Counted from the first letter of the stretch, positions 6,851 through 14,931 are shown. The stretch: 50,373 nucleotides of DNA from a bacterium (GCA_021786295.1 JAJYNO010000036.1:1-50373); one strand, 5' to 3'. The notes: generated by a model not told the origin, from the letters alone. Translations and numbers: made by a program.

Positions 6851-8404
6851 TTATGCCGGGAGATGCCCGCCCGGACCTTGCCGGACGGCGCCGCCCCAGG
6901 TTTCTTCGCGGGCCGCGCTGCCGGCGCCCCAGGCGCTCAGCAGCGCCGTGGCTATCGCCATCGCCGCCAACGGGGTCCAGGCCGGTTTGCCCGGTATCAG
7001 CGCGGCCATGATCGTCCAAGAAAGCGTGCTGAACAGTTCGATGAAACCCGCGGGACCGCCAGCCTTCAGCCTGTTCTTCAGGTCGCCGCGCCTGGCCCGC
7101 CGCGGGCTCCAGGCCTGTATCAGCGCGGCCGAAAGCATGGCCCCGGCGCCGCAGAAAAGCAGCGTGGCCGCGGCCGCCGGCCCGCGCCGCGCCCACCAGG
7201 CGGCCAGCGGCAGCAGGAGGCAAAGCACCGGCAGCACGGCTGCCGCGGCCTTTAGCCACAGGACCCGCGGCAGCGGGACCGGGGAGGAGGAGATCAGCTC
7301 CGGGGCGTCCTCCGCGTTCACGGTTATCCAGGCCAGGCTGCCTGTCAGCATGCCGGCGGCCGCCACCAGCCCGGGTACCAGCATAAAATTACCGGGGCCG
7401 GACTTGAAACCCATGAAGATCATGGGCGCCAGGTAGAGCAGCTGCAGCAGCGACTGCGAGATGACCTGCATGTCCCGCAGTATCAGGCGCCATTCCTTGA
7501 GCAGCAGCACGCGGGAGAGTCCGGGGCGGAACACGGGCCCGCCTGCCCCGGCCGCGGCGGCGGCCGTAGTGCCGCCGGAGACGGATTCCTGCGTGCCCGA
7601 CACGAAACTCCGGTAAGCGATGTTCACGGCCAGCCAGAAGAGGCCCGCCCCGGCCGCGGCCACGGCCAGCAGCGGCAGCGGCTCGCCGTACATGGCGCGC
7701 ACTGGCCACCACAGCGGGCTAGCCGGCCCCAGCGCGCCGCCGGAGAAAGCTCCGTTCTTCAGCCACAGCACCAGCGAGGCCTTCTGCGCCTCCGTCAGGG
7801 CCCGCGGCAGCTGGAAGGCCAGGAAGAACGCCGCGCCGGAGCAGGCTCCGATGACCTGGCCCGCGGTCCTGGCGCGGCGCGCGCCGAGCAGGCGCACCAG
7901 CGCCATCATTATGGCCAGCCCGGCGGCCGCGCAGCCGAGCGCGGCGGCGGCCAGTACGGGGTAGATGGCGATGAAGCCGGGATAGCCGCGCAGCGGCCCG
8001 ACATGCGCCAGCGGCAGCAGCGCGAAGCCGGGCAGCAGCGCCGCGCTGAGCGCTATCGAAAGGGCGCGGACCAGGAAAATGTCGCGCTGGGGCATGGGGG
8101 AGGAAAGCAGCAGGTCCAGGTCGCCGCGCGTGACGAAAGCGTTCACCGAATGCAGTATGGCCTGCGACAGCATCAGCGAGGCCAGCATCCAGAACAGCGC
8201 GCCGGGGACCATGGGCGCCGCCCGCATGCCGTCGATGAGCCCGCGCATTGCGGGCAGCGCGGTCCAGGCGCCCCAGTGCATGAGCAGCCAGAGCAGGGCG
8301 CCGAAGGCGGAGAGCACTTTCAGGTGGCTGCCGCTGGCGCCGCGCCAGCTGAGGCGCATCTCGTTGCGCAGCAGCCAGAGCCAGGTTCCGGGCGCCGGCT
8401 TCAT
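6851..8404 (-). CDS. ABC-2-type transporter permease
   Basis: A 517-residue membrane protein with roughly ten or more hydrophobic segments, forming the channel for the ATPase encoded just upstream at 8401-9210 (4-nt ATGA overlap). The segment order, a long N-terminal block and a conserved short cytoplasmic stretch (LLLKEWRLILRDMQVISQSL), is typical of large ABC-2 permeases. Because the pair is driven by its own sigma-54 promoter inside the lanthipeptide locus, it may serve as LanFEG-like self-immunity or as a second exporter. The substrate cannot be read from the sequence. Confidence 0.75.
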   Translation of the reverse strand: MKPAPGTWLWLLRNEMRLSWRGASGSHLKVLSAFGALLWLLMHWGAWTALPAMRGLIDGMRAAPMVPGALFWMLASLMLSQAILHSVNAFVTRGDLDLLLSSPMPQRDIFLVRALSIALSAALLPGFALLPLAHVGPLRGYPGFIAIYPVLAAAALGCAAAGLAIMMALVRLLGARRARTAGQVIGACSGAAFFLAFQLPRALTEAQKASLVLWLKNGAFSGGALGPASPLWWPVRAMYGEPLPLLAVAAAGAGLFWLAVNIAYRSFVSGTQESVSGGTTAAAAAGAGGPVFRPGLSRVLLLKEWRLILRDMQVISQSLLQLLYLAPMIFMGFKSGPGNFMLVPGLVAAAGMLTGSLAWITVNAEDAPELISSSPVPLPRVLWLKAAAAVLPVLCLLLPLAAWWARRGPAAAATLLFCGAGAMLSAALIQAWSPRRARRGDLKNRLKAGGPAGFIELFSTLSWTIMAALIPGKPAWTPLAAMAIATALLSAWGAGSAAREETWGGAVRQGPGGHLPA

Positions 8405-9210
8405 GACGGCTCCGTCAGCTGCAGGAAGACGTCCTCGAGAGTGCCGGAATTCCCTCCGACGGAGGCCCCCGCCCGGGAGCGCAGCTCCTCCAGCGTGCCC
8501 TGCGCTATTATTCGGCCGCCGAGGATGATGCTGATGCGCTCGGCCAGGCGCTCCGCGATCTCCAGGATGTGCGTGGTAAGGAGCACGCTGTTGCCGCGCT
8601 TCACGTAATCCGCCAGCATGTCCTTTACCGACCGCGCGGCGCGGGCGTCGAGACCGGTCAGCGGTTCGTCCAGGACCATCAGCCGCGGCCCGTGTATCAT
8701 GGCTCCCGCCAGGGCGAGCTTCTGGCGCATGCCGCGCGAAAATCCCTCGGTGTACTGCGAACGGTTATCCCAGAGCTCCAGCCATTCCAGCAGCTCTTTG
8801 GCGCGGGAGGCGGCGGTCCCGGCCGGGACTCCCCAGAGGCCCGCCACGAATTCAAGGTATTCCAGCGGCGTCAGCTTGCCGTAGAGCAGCGGGTCGTCCG
8901 GCAAAAAAGCCGTAGCGCGCTTGGCTTCGGCGGGGCGGGCCGCATTGTCATGGCCGTAGATGGAGACCGAGCCGGCATCCGGCCTGAGCAGGCCGGCCAC
9001 CATCCTCAGCGTCGTGGTCTTGCCGGCGCCGTTCGGGCCCAGCAGGGCGTGGAACTCTCCGGCCGGGACCTCCAGATCGAGGCCGTCCACCGCCCGCTTG
9101 TCGCCAAAGTTCTTGGCCAGGCCGCGTATGCTCAGGGCAGCGCCCTTCTCCTTTGCGGTCCCTTCCTCTGATCCGGCTAAAAGTCCGTTAGTGTGAGTGG
9201 CATTGGTCAT
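8401..9210 (-). CDS. ABC transporter ATP-binding protein
   Basis: A 269-residue ATPase powering the permease at 6851-8404. Walker A is GPNGAGKTT, the signature is FSRGMRQKLALAGA, Walker B is LMVLDEPLTGLD and the H-loop is LLTTHILE. The C-terminal tail is short. The start is uncertain. The sigma-54 promoter at 9222-9237 predicts transcription from about 9211, so longer forms from 9219 or 9264 are unlikely. ATG 9210 would then be almost leaderless, and a downstream non-ATG start after AAGGAG is also conceivable. The immunity or export role in the lanthipeptide locus is inferred from position and shared regulation. Confidence 0.85.
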   Translation of the reverse strand: MTNATHTNGLLAGSEEGTAKEKGAALSIRGLAKNFGDKRAVDGLDLEVPAGEFHALLGPNGAGKTTTLRMVAGLLRPDAGSVSIYGHDNAARPAEAKRATAFLPDDPLLYGKLTPLEYLEFVAGLWGVPAGTAASRAKELLEWLELWDNRSQYTEGFSRGMRQKLALAGAMIHGPRLMVLDEPLTGLDARAARSVKDMLADYVKRGNSVLLTTHILEIAERLAERISIILGGRIIAQGTLEELRSRAGASVGGNSGTLEDVFLQLTEPS

Positions 9211-9221
9211 GTCGAACATAT

Positions 9222-9237
9222 AGCAATTTATATGCCA
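9222..9237 (-). promoter_or_regulatory. Sigma-54 promoter for the ABC-2 transporter operon
   Basis: On the minus strand TGGCATATAAATTGCT is a near-perfect -24/-12 element (GG, ten bases, GC). It points at the ATPase gene with a predicted start near 9211. It stands back to back with the plus-strand promoter at 9259-9274, only about 21 bp apart, so one activator could serve both directions. Confidence 0.8.
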
Positions 9238-9258
9238 AAAATGTGCGGATATTATCTG

Positions 9259-9274
9259 CGGCACATAAATTGCT
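9259..9274 (+). promoter_or_regulatory. Sigma-54 promoter for the secreted anchored protein
   Basis: CGGCACATAAATTGCT fits TGGCAC-N5-TTGCW with a single mismatch outside the invariant GG/GC. The predicted start near 9285 leaves a 54-nt leader before ATG 9339, containing a GGGCCG/CGGCCC hairpin (9290-9313) and the ribosome site AAGGAG. No TTTCATTTGAAA palindrome was found near this divergent pair. Confidence 0.82.
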
Positions 9275-9338
9275 CTGTATCGGTCAAGCGGGCCGGCTGG
9301 GGGTAGGCGGCCCGCCCTGGATATAAGGAGATACGGAG

Positions 9339-9863
9339 ATGAGGAACTTGTTCGGAGGTTTGGTTTTCGGCGCGGCCGTGCTGGCCGGGCTTTCTCTGCC
9401 GGCTGCGGCTCAAGGCTATGTGAACATCAGGCCGTCGTTCGGCGCGGACGGCGGGTGCGAGGGGGGCCTCGGCGCGGCCGCCGAAAGGATACGGGCCGCG
9501 GTGGATGCGGGGGACAACGCCGGGGCGGAGGCTTCGCTGTCGGCGGTGTTCTCCGGCGTCGGCGTAAAAGGTGAGGCGGTCCCGGTATATTTAACCGCGC
9601 GTCCGGAGGCGCAGGCGAGGGCGGCGGCGCCGGTCCCGGTCCTGGTGCCGGCGGCGCCGGCGGCCGGGGGGGCCCATAATAAGCCGCCGCCTGCGGCCGA
9701 CGACGACGAGTCTGCCGCCCCGGACGACGCCAAGCCGGCCGACAGCAATCCGGCCGCATCCGGGAAGGCCGACGGCGGCGACAAGAAAAAGCCGCCGCTC
9801 TGGCAGGGCTTCCTGGCCGGCTGCCTGGGCATACTGGTGGTGATGATCTTTATCTGCCTGTAG
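9339..9863 (+). CDS. Secreted protein with Ala/Pro-rich linker and C-terminal membrane anchor
   Basis: A 174-residue protein of unrecognised family. It has a signal peptide (about 1-24, LSLPAAAQG cleavage region), a small folded segment (about 25-85) with one cysteine, and a long low-complexity Ala/Pro/Asp linker (about 88-150). A basic KKKPPLWQ stretch precedes one C-terminal membrane helix (about 156-174). This layout would hold the small domain in the periplasm tethered to the inner membrane. Its sigma-54 promoter and position between the ABC-2 transporter and the regulator suggest a part in the lanthipeptide response, possibly sensing or immunity; that is inference. Confidence 0.6.
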   Translation: MRNLFGGLVFGAAVLAGLSLPAAAQGYVNIRPSFGADGGCEGGLGAAAERIRAAVDAGDNAGAEASLSAVFSGVGVKGEAVPVYLTARPEAQARAAAPVPVLVPAAPAAGGAHNKPPPAADDDESAAPDDAKPADSNPAASGKADGGDKKKPPLWQGFLAGCLGILVVMIFICL

Positions 9864-9872
9864 TCCGGGCGT

Positions 9873-10049
9873 TCAGGACTGCGACAGCTGGGCGAGTATC
9901 TTAGTTATCTCGGCCGCGGCGGAGTTCATCAGGGCGAGCATCTCCTTCTTCTCGGCGGGAGAGCAGTCCTTGTAGAGCTCGGCCGCGCTCTTGAGGCTGG
10001 AGCACTTGGAGCGCAGGTCGTGCAGAAGTTTTGAATTCTCTTCGGTCAT
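9873..10049 (-). CDS. 58-residue helical protein resembling a stand-alone histidine-kinase H-box hairpin
   Basis: A small protein translationally coupled to the sigma-54 activator upstream: the activator's TGA overlaps this ATG as ATGA. It is predicted all-helical. Residues 8-25 (LLHDLRSKCSSLKSAAEL) look like the H-box of a HisKA domain, with His10 in the phosphoacceptor place, and residues 31-56 could form the second hairpin helix. There is no ATP-binding domain. If the reading is right, it could act as a phosphotransfer or docking partner of the receiver domain. The usual proline of the H-box is Lys15, so caution is needed. Two cysteines (16, 29) are conserved in the truncated copy at 6600. 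Confidence 0.55.
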   Translation of the reverse strand: MTEENSKLLHDLRSKCSSLKSAAELYKDCSPAEKKEMLALMNSAAAEITKILAQLSQS

Positions 10050-11404
10050 TTCTTGTCCCCCTTGGTGTCCAGCCCCAACTTCTTAAGCGTCGAATAGAGA
10101 AGGCGCGTGGAGATCTTCAGGTCCGTCATGGTCTTGGTGCGCACGCCGCCGTTCTCGTTCAGGTTGCGGGCTATCATCTCGTCGGAAACCTTGGCCAGCG
10201 CGGCCTCCAGGCCGTGCTCCAGCGCGTACCGGTAAAGCCCGTCGTCGCCGGCCCGCGGCTCCTGGCCGCCCGCCGCCGCGGCCTCGCCCCGCAGGTGCTT
10301 CTTCGCCTCCTCCAGGCCCACGCGGCCGTCCGAGCCGCTGGAGAGCAGGTCCGTGAACTTCTTGAGCTCGCGCACATTGCCGGGCCAGGCGTAGGACTCC
10401 ATGAAGGCCTTGGCCTCCCGCGTGAACGAGAGGCGCCTGCCGCTCCTGGTGAAGTGCAGCATCAGCGGGGCTATGTCACCGGGCCGGCGGCTGAGCGGCT
10501 TCAGGTTTATAGTGTAGCCGTGCACGCGCTGGAACAGGTCGAAGCGCATCTTGCCCTGCGCTATCAGCTTCTGCGGGTCCTCGAGCGTGGCGCTGATGAT
10601 GCGGAAATCCGAGCGTTCCGGCTTGTCGGAGCCGAGCGGGTGGAAAATGCGCTCCTCTATGGCCTTCAGCAGCTTCATCTGCATGTTCGGGCTCATCGTG
10701 CCGATCTCGTCGAGGAACAGCGTGCCCTTGTGCGCCTCGAGCAGGCGGCCCTTGCGGCTGTCGGCGGCTCCGGTGAACGCGCCCTTGCGGTAGCCGAACA
10801 GCTCCGCCTCCAGCAGGTCCTCGGTGTAGGCCGAACAGTTGATGGAGACGAAGGCGCCGGGGCGGCCGGAGTGGTCGTGCAGGATGTTGGCCAGCGAGGT
10901 CTTGCCGGTGCCCGAGGGTCCGAGTATCATTATCGGCAGGTCGGTGGGCGCGTACTTGAGCGCCTCGGTCACCATGGCCCGGGTCTCCGGGTCCTGCGTG
11001 ATGAAGGCCGAGGTGAAGATGTCCGCCGCGGCGGCCGCCTTGCGCCCCGCCGCGAACTTGCGCAGGATGTCCGCCACGTTGGACTCCTCGTTGCCCTTGG
11101 CGTAGAAGTCCCGCGCGCCCAGCTCGTAGGCGCGGTCTATGATCTCCTCGGAGTCGGAGCTGGAGACCACCACGCAGTAAATGCCCTTCTCCGCGGCCGC
11201 GGCTATGGCCTTGAGGCCCGAGTGGTCGTCCTCCGGGCCGAGCATCAGGTCGAAGAAGCCGATGTCGTACCGGCCGGTCTCTATCTTCTTGAGCACGGTC
11301 TTCAGGTCGCCGGCCGTGTCGGTGTTGTGCTCCGCCAGCTGCATGGTCATTATCTTCTGAGCCAGCCTGTCGTCGTCCAGCACCAGGATATTGAGCTTTT
11401 CCAT
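10046..11404 (-). CDS. Sigma-54-dependent response regulator (NtrC family)
   Basis: A 452-residue enhancer-binding activator. The receiver domain (about 1-125) has acidic DDD at 10-12, phosphoacceptor Asp52 in FFDLML and the conserved lysine in YAKG. The AAA+ domain (about 135-370) has Walker A GPSGTGKT, the sigma-54-contacting GAFTGA loop near 206, Walker [10 protein letters not shown] and an arginine-finger region. A FIS-type helix-turn-helix closes the protein ([15 protein letters not shown]). The start at 11404 is chosen for its ribosome site AAGGGAAA. It is divergent from the sigma-54-like gene at 11554 and is the natural activator of the locus. No full sensor kinase is present in the window. 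Confidence 0.92.
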   Translation of the reverse strand: MEKLNILVLDDDRLAQKIMTMQLAEHNTDTAGDLKTVLKKIETGRYDIGFFDLMLGPEDDHSGLKAIAAAAEKGIYCVVVSSSDSEEIIDRAYELGARDFYAKGNEESNVADILRKFAAGRKAAAAADIFTSAFITQDPETRAMVTEALKYAPTDLPIMILGPSGTGKTSLANILHDHSGRPGAFVSINCSAYTEDLLEAELFGYRKGAFTGAADSRKGRLLEAHKGTLFLDEIGTMSPNMQMKLLKAIEERIFHPLGSDKPERSDFRIISATLEDPQKLIAQGKMRFDLFQRVHGYTINLKPLSRRPGDIAPLMLHFTRSGRRLSFTREAKAFMESYAWPGNVRELKKFTDLLSSGSDGRVGLEEAKKHLRGEAAAAGGQEPRAGDDGLYRYALEHGLEAALAKVSDEMIARNLNENGGVRTKTMTDLKISTRLLYSTLKKLGLDTKGDKK

Positions 11405-11407
11405 TAT

Positions 11408-11439
11408 TTTCCCTTGAGAAAGACTATTTTCAAATGAAA
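11408..11439. promoter_or_regulatory. Second pair of palindromic activator-like sites
   Basis: TTTCCCTTGAGA (11408-11419) and TTTCAAATGAAA (11428-11439, the exact reverse complement of the copy at 990) lie 20 bp apart in the divergent region between activator and sigma factor. They are 57-88 bp upstream of the -24/-12 promoter at 11496. The first site overlaps the activator's ribosome site, so bound activator might also limit its own expression. Function is inferred from recurrence at two sigma-54 promoters. Confidence 0.55.
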
Positions 11440-11495
11440 GAGGCAACCCCTGTGGGTATTATAGCGAAAATCTGGGGGCGTGGAGCGTTGAGTAT

Positions 11496-11511
11496 TGGCA
11501 TAAAAAATGCT
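11496..11511 (+). promoter_or_regulatory. Sigma-54 promoter of the sigma-54-like gene
   Basis: TGGCATAAAAAATGCT is identical over 16 bases to the promoter of the precursor peptides at 1101. The predicted start near 11522 gives a 32-nt leader before ATG 11554. The sigma-54-like gene would thus be under sigma-54 control itself, a possible positive feedback loop. Confidence 0.85.
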
Positions 11512-11553
11512 CTTATATCTGCGACAGTTGATATTTAAGGAACGGGGTCGGCA

Positions 11554-12615
11554 ATGAAACACGGATTCAAGCTTAATCTTTCCACCGGGGCGCGCACTTC
11601 GGCCGCGCTGCTGGGCGCGCTGAAGATGGCGCATATGGCGTCCATGAGCGAGGAGGATTTCTCCAAGTTCTTGAAAGAACTGGAGGGCGGCCGCGTTTTC
11701 CAGCTCCTTAAGAGCTCCGGCGCCATCAACCTGAGCGAATTTCCCTCCGCCCGCTACGCCGCGCGCAAGTACGCCGGCTGCGGCCTCAGGCAGACCGCCG
11801 GCTCCCTGCCGGAGCTGGCCGACGGCGCGGGCGACCTGGTGGCCCTGATGCAGGGCATAGGGCCTGAGAAGTTCGAGGCCTGCTTCCTGCGCGACGCCGC
11901 GATGAGCGACGTGGAGCGCGCCGAGGCCTGCGACATCAGCGTCAAGGACGCGGAGCGCCTGCGCGATTTCGTCAACCGCGCCTTCATCCAGGAGGAGACC
12001 TCTCAGGGTTCGCTCAGTACCGAGGCGCCCGCCGCCGCCGTCTACAGCGCGGTGGCCGGCATAGAGATAGTGGACGGGGAGCCCGAGCTGGCCTTCTTCA
12101 ACCGCGAGGTCTGGAAAGGCCGTTACAAGATCGACAGTGAGAAGCTGGCCCAGCTGCTGCCCGGGCTGGACCCGGCCGAGCGCCGCCGCGCAGAGAACAC
12201 GCTGAAGAAGCTGGAGTTCGCCGACAAGCGCAAGACCACCCTTTACCGCGCGCTGGAGCTGCTGCTCAGCGTGCAGACGGATTACCTTGTCACCGGAGAG
12301 CCCGGCCGCCGCCGCCCGCTGTCGCAGAAGACGCTGGCCAAGAACCTCGAGGTGGACCCCAGCGTCCTCAACCGCCTTATTTCCAACAAGTCCATCCAGA
12401 TGCCGTGGGGCCTGGAGGCGCCTATGGAGGTGCTGCTGCCCAGCTCCAAGAAGGTGAACCTGGAGCGCCTCTACGCCATCGCGGCCGAGAACCCGAGCTT
12501 GAGCGACGAGAAGCTGCGCGCGGAGCTGCGCTTCCGCCACGGCGTGGACCTCAGCCGCCGCTCCATCGCCCAGTACCGCCAGGACCTGCGCCTGGCCGCC
12601 GCCGGCTCCCGGTAG
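11554..12615 (+). CDS. Divergent, short sigma-54 (RpoN-like) factor
   Basis: A 353-residue protein aligning with sigma-54 by motif order. A degenerate region I (about 1-45) lacks the usual glutamines, and a core-binding part follows. Then comes the TLYRALELLLSVQTDYLVTG stretch typical of the centre. A helix-turn-helix ends in NKSIQMPWG (compare NKYxQxPxG). The RpoN box SRRSIAQYRQ is at 334-343, against the usual ARRTVAKYRE. Ordinary RpoN is about 430-500 residues, so linker regions are missing. Its place beside the activator and behind a sigma-54 promoter suggests a sigma factor dedicated to this locus. Whether a standard rpoN exists elsewhere is unknown. Confidence 0.8.
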   Translation: MKHGFKLNLSTGARTSAALLGALKMAHMASMSEEDFSKFLKELEGGRVFQLLKSSGAINLSEFPSARYAARKYAGCGLRQTAGSLPELADGAGDLVALMQGIGPEKFEACFLRDAAMSDVERAEACDISVKDAERLRDFVNRAFIQEETSQGSLSTEAPAAAVYSAVAGIEIVDGEPELAFFNREVWKGRYKIDSEKLAQLLPGLDPAERRRAENTLKKLEFADKRKTTLYRALELLLSVQTDYLVTGEPGRRRPLSQKTLAKNLEVDPSVLNRLISNKSIQMPWGLEAPMEVLLPSSKKVNLERLYAIAAENPSLSDEKLRAELRFRHGVDLSRRSIAQYRQDLRLAAAGSR

Positions 12616-12650
12616 CGGATGGTCGTGCCGGACTATATTCTGGAGGAAAA

Positions 12651-12848
12651 ATTAAGATACTTGCGGCAGTGTTGACCGTGGCGGCTTTGGGCGCTTCGCG
12701 GCCGTGTTCCGCGCAGGAAGTCAAAACTTTTCCCGCCGCCGGGATCGGTAGTATACATGCTGGCACGGAATCGGGCTTCATAACAGAGGCTCCCGGTTCC
12801 ATGCCGCTGAAGCTGGGATCGGCCTCCGGGAACGTGGGCGCGGCCTGA
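12651..12848 (+). pseudogene. Short secreted ORF with ATT start, likely truncated DUF4097-like paralogue
   Basis: A strong ribosome site GGAGG (12642-12646) is followed by ATT AAG ATA CTT. Read from ATT as an initiator it gives 65 residues with a clear signal peptide (KILAAVLTVAALGASRPCSA). After cleavage it begins EVKTFPAAGIGSI, resembling TFPAEGLSGV of the secreted protein at 1519, then ends early. ATT is a rare start known from infC. This could be a short functional secreted protein or the remnant of a duplicated gene. No ATG in frame fits the signal peptide. Confidence 0.45.
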
Positions 12849-12878
12849 CGGGACGGTCCCGCCAGCCCGGAAAAAAGA

Positions 12879-12884
12879 TATACT
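12879..12884 (+). promoter_or_regulatory. -10-like TATACT just before the M13 peptidase gene
   Basis: TATACT ends 8 nt before ATG 12893, and no ribosome site is seen. Transcription would start at or next to the ATG, suggesting a leaderless message. No clear -35 box is visible. Confidence 0.35.
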
Positions 12885-12892
12885 TTGAGACC

Positions 12893-14875
12893 ATGAAAAC
12901 CCTTTACGCGCTCCTTTCGCTTTTACTGGTCCGGCCCTCTTTCGCCGCGGAGCCTGTCGCTCCAGCGGACCCGTGCACGGACTTCTATCGGTACGCCTGC
13001 GGTTCCTGGCTGGCCGCAAACCCTGTGCCGCCGGACCAGTCGCAGTGGGGCCGGTTCAGCGAGCTGGCCGAGCGCAATCGCGCGGTCCTGAGGGGGATAC
13101 TGCAGAAGGCCTCCGACGCCTCTGCGGCGCGCTCCCCGGACGAAGTCAAACTGGGGGATTACTACTCCTCCTGTATGGACGAGAAGGCCGTGGACGCGCT
13201 GGGGGCGGAGCCGATAAAGGGTTACCTGGAAGAGATAGCCGCGCTGAAGAGCGCGGAGGAACTGCCCGGAGAGATCTCCCGGCTGTACGCCGCCGGTATC
13301 CCCGCCTTCTTCTATTTCGGCTCCGAGCAGGACTATAAGGACGCCGGCAGCATGATAGCGGCGATAGGCCAGGGCGGCCTCGGCCTTCCGGACAAGGACT
13401 ATTATCTGCGCATGGACTCGGACTCGGCGGAGCTCCGCGGCAAGTATGAGGAGCACGTCCGCAGGATGTTCGCGCTGGCCGGCTACGACGAAGCCGCCTC
13501 CTCCGCGGCCGCGGCGGCGGTGATGCGCGTGGAGACTGCGCTGGCGGAGGCCTCGATGGACAGGGTGACCCGCCGGAACCCGGAGAAGACCTACCATAAA
13601 ATGACGCCCTCCGAGCTGAAGGCGCTGGCCCCCGAGCTGGACTGGCGCGGCTTCTTCTCAGCGGTGAAGGCGCCCGAGATAAAGTACATCAACGTAGAGT
13701 CGCCCGACTTCCTGAAAAAAGCGGCGGCCATGCTGCGTGGGACGCCGCTGGCGGACTGGAAGACCTACCTGAGCTGGCGGGTGCTCAACGGCAGCGCTTC
13801 CCTGCTCTCCAAGCCTTTCGTGGACGAGGACTTCGCCTTCTACGGCAGGACGCTCAGCGGGGCCAGGGAACTGCGCCCGCGCTGGAAACGCTGCGTGGAC
13901 TACGCCAACTCCGGTCTGGGCTTCCTGCTGGGCAAGCGCTACGTGGCGGAGGAGTTCAGCCCCGCCGATAAGACCGCGGCCGGGGAGATGATAGCCGGCA
14001 TAGAGAAGGCCCTGGCCGGCGACATAGACAGCCGGGACTGGATGTCGCCCGCCACGCGCGAGCTGGCCCAAAAGAAGCTGGCGGAAGTGGATAACAAGAT
14101 AGGCTACCCCGATAGATGGCGCGACTATTCCGCGCTGGAGGTGAAACCGGGCGACTGGTTCGGCGACCACCGGCGCGCCGCGCTGTTCGAGATGCACCGC
14201 GACCTCAATAAGATCGGCAAGCCGGTGGACAGGAGCGAGTGGGAGATGACCCCGCCCACCGTCAACGCCTATTACGATCCGTCGATGAACACTATCAACT
14301 TCCCGGCCGGCATACTCCAGCCGCCGTTCTACCGGGCCGGGGGCGACCCGGCCATGAACTACGGCGCGATAGGGGCCGTGATGGGCCACGAACTGACGCA
14401 CGGCTTCGACGACCAGGGGCGAAAATTCGACGGGAAGGGCAACATGACGGACTGGTGGACGAGGTCCGACGCCGAGGCCTTCGACAGGCGCAGCGAGTGC
14501 TTCGTCGACGAGTATTCCAGTTTCACCGTGGCCGGCGGGCTGCACGTTAACGGCAAGCTGACGCTGGGGGAAGATACCGCCGACAACGGCGGCCTGCGTC
14601 TGGCGCTGATGGCGCTGGAGAACGGCTCCTTCCTTAAAGCCGGCGGTCTGCGGGACGGGCATACTCCGGAGCAGCGCTTCTTCCTGGGCTGGGCCGGAGT
14701 CTGGTGCACCAACTACACCGACGCCTATATAAAGCTGCTGGTCCTGACGGACCCGCACCCGCCGGCGCAGGACCGCGTCAACGGCGTGCTGATAAACATG
14801 CCGGAGTTCGCCAGGGCCTACGGCTGTAAAGCCGGCAGTCCGATGACCGCGACGCACCCCTGCCGCGTCTGGTAA
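12893..14875 (+). CDS. M13 family zinc metallopeptidase (neprilysin/PepO-like)
   Basis: A 660-residue secreted endopeptidase cutting oligopeptides in the periplasm or outside. It has a signal peptide (about 1-19). The zinc site HELTH lies near residue 499 with the third ligand in GEDTADNGG near 560. The substrate-groove motif NAYYDPSMNTINFPAG is present, and the family's CxxW ending appears as CRVW. The start lacks a ribosome site but begins a good signal peptide. It adjoins the lanthipeptide locus, whose exporter has no protease domain, so this enzyme is one candidate for trimming exported leader peptides. That link is only positional. Confidence 0.9.
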   Translation: MKTLYALLSLLLVRPSFAAEPVAPADPCTDFYRYACGSWLAANPVPPDQSQWGRFSELAERNRAVLRGILQKASDASAARSPDEVKLGDYYSSCMDEKAVDALGAEPIKGYLEEIAALKSAEELPGEISRLYAAGIPAFFYFGSEQDYKDAGSMIAAIGQGGLGLPDKDYYLRMDSDSAELRGKYEEHVRRMFALAGYDEAASSAAAAAVMRVETALAEASMDRVTRRNPEKTYHKMTPSELKALAPELDWRGFFSAVKAPEIKYINVESPDFLKKAAAMLRGTPLADWKTYLSWRVLNGSASLLSKPFVDEDFAFYGRTLSGARELRPRWKRCVDYANSGLGFLLGKRYVAEEFSPADKTAAGEMIAGIEKALAGDIDSRDWMSPATRELAQKKLAEVDNKIGYPDRWRDYSALEVKPGDWFGDHRRAALFEMHRDLNKIGKPVDRSEWEMTPPTVNAYYDPSMNTINFPAGILQPPFYRAGGDPAMNYGAIGAVMGHELTHGFDDQGRKFDGKGNMTDWWTRSDAEAFDRRSECFVDEYSSFTVAGGLHVNGKLTLGEDTADNGGLRLALMALENGSFLKAGGLRDGHTPEQRFFLGWAGVWCTNYTDAYIKLLVLTDPHPPAQDRVNGVLINMPEFARAYGCKAGSPMTATHPCRVW

Positions 14876-14893
14876 TCCGGCCCGCGGGCGTAA

Positions 14894-14931
14894 AAAAAGA
14901 AGGAGCGGGCCCGGGCCCGCTCCTTCTTTTT
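14894..14931. terminator. Perfect bidirectional terminator
   Basis: A 38-nt perfect palindrome, with A-rich and U-rich ends (AAAAAGAAGGAGCGGGCCC and its complement), sits between the convergent genes ending at 14875 and 14945. It can stop transcription from both sides. Confidence 0.9.

Noticed and set aside
12756-12775. TGGCACGGAATCGGGC as a sigma-54 promoter
   Set aside because: Lacks the TTGC/ATGC -12 element and lies inside the short secreted ORF.
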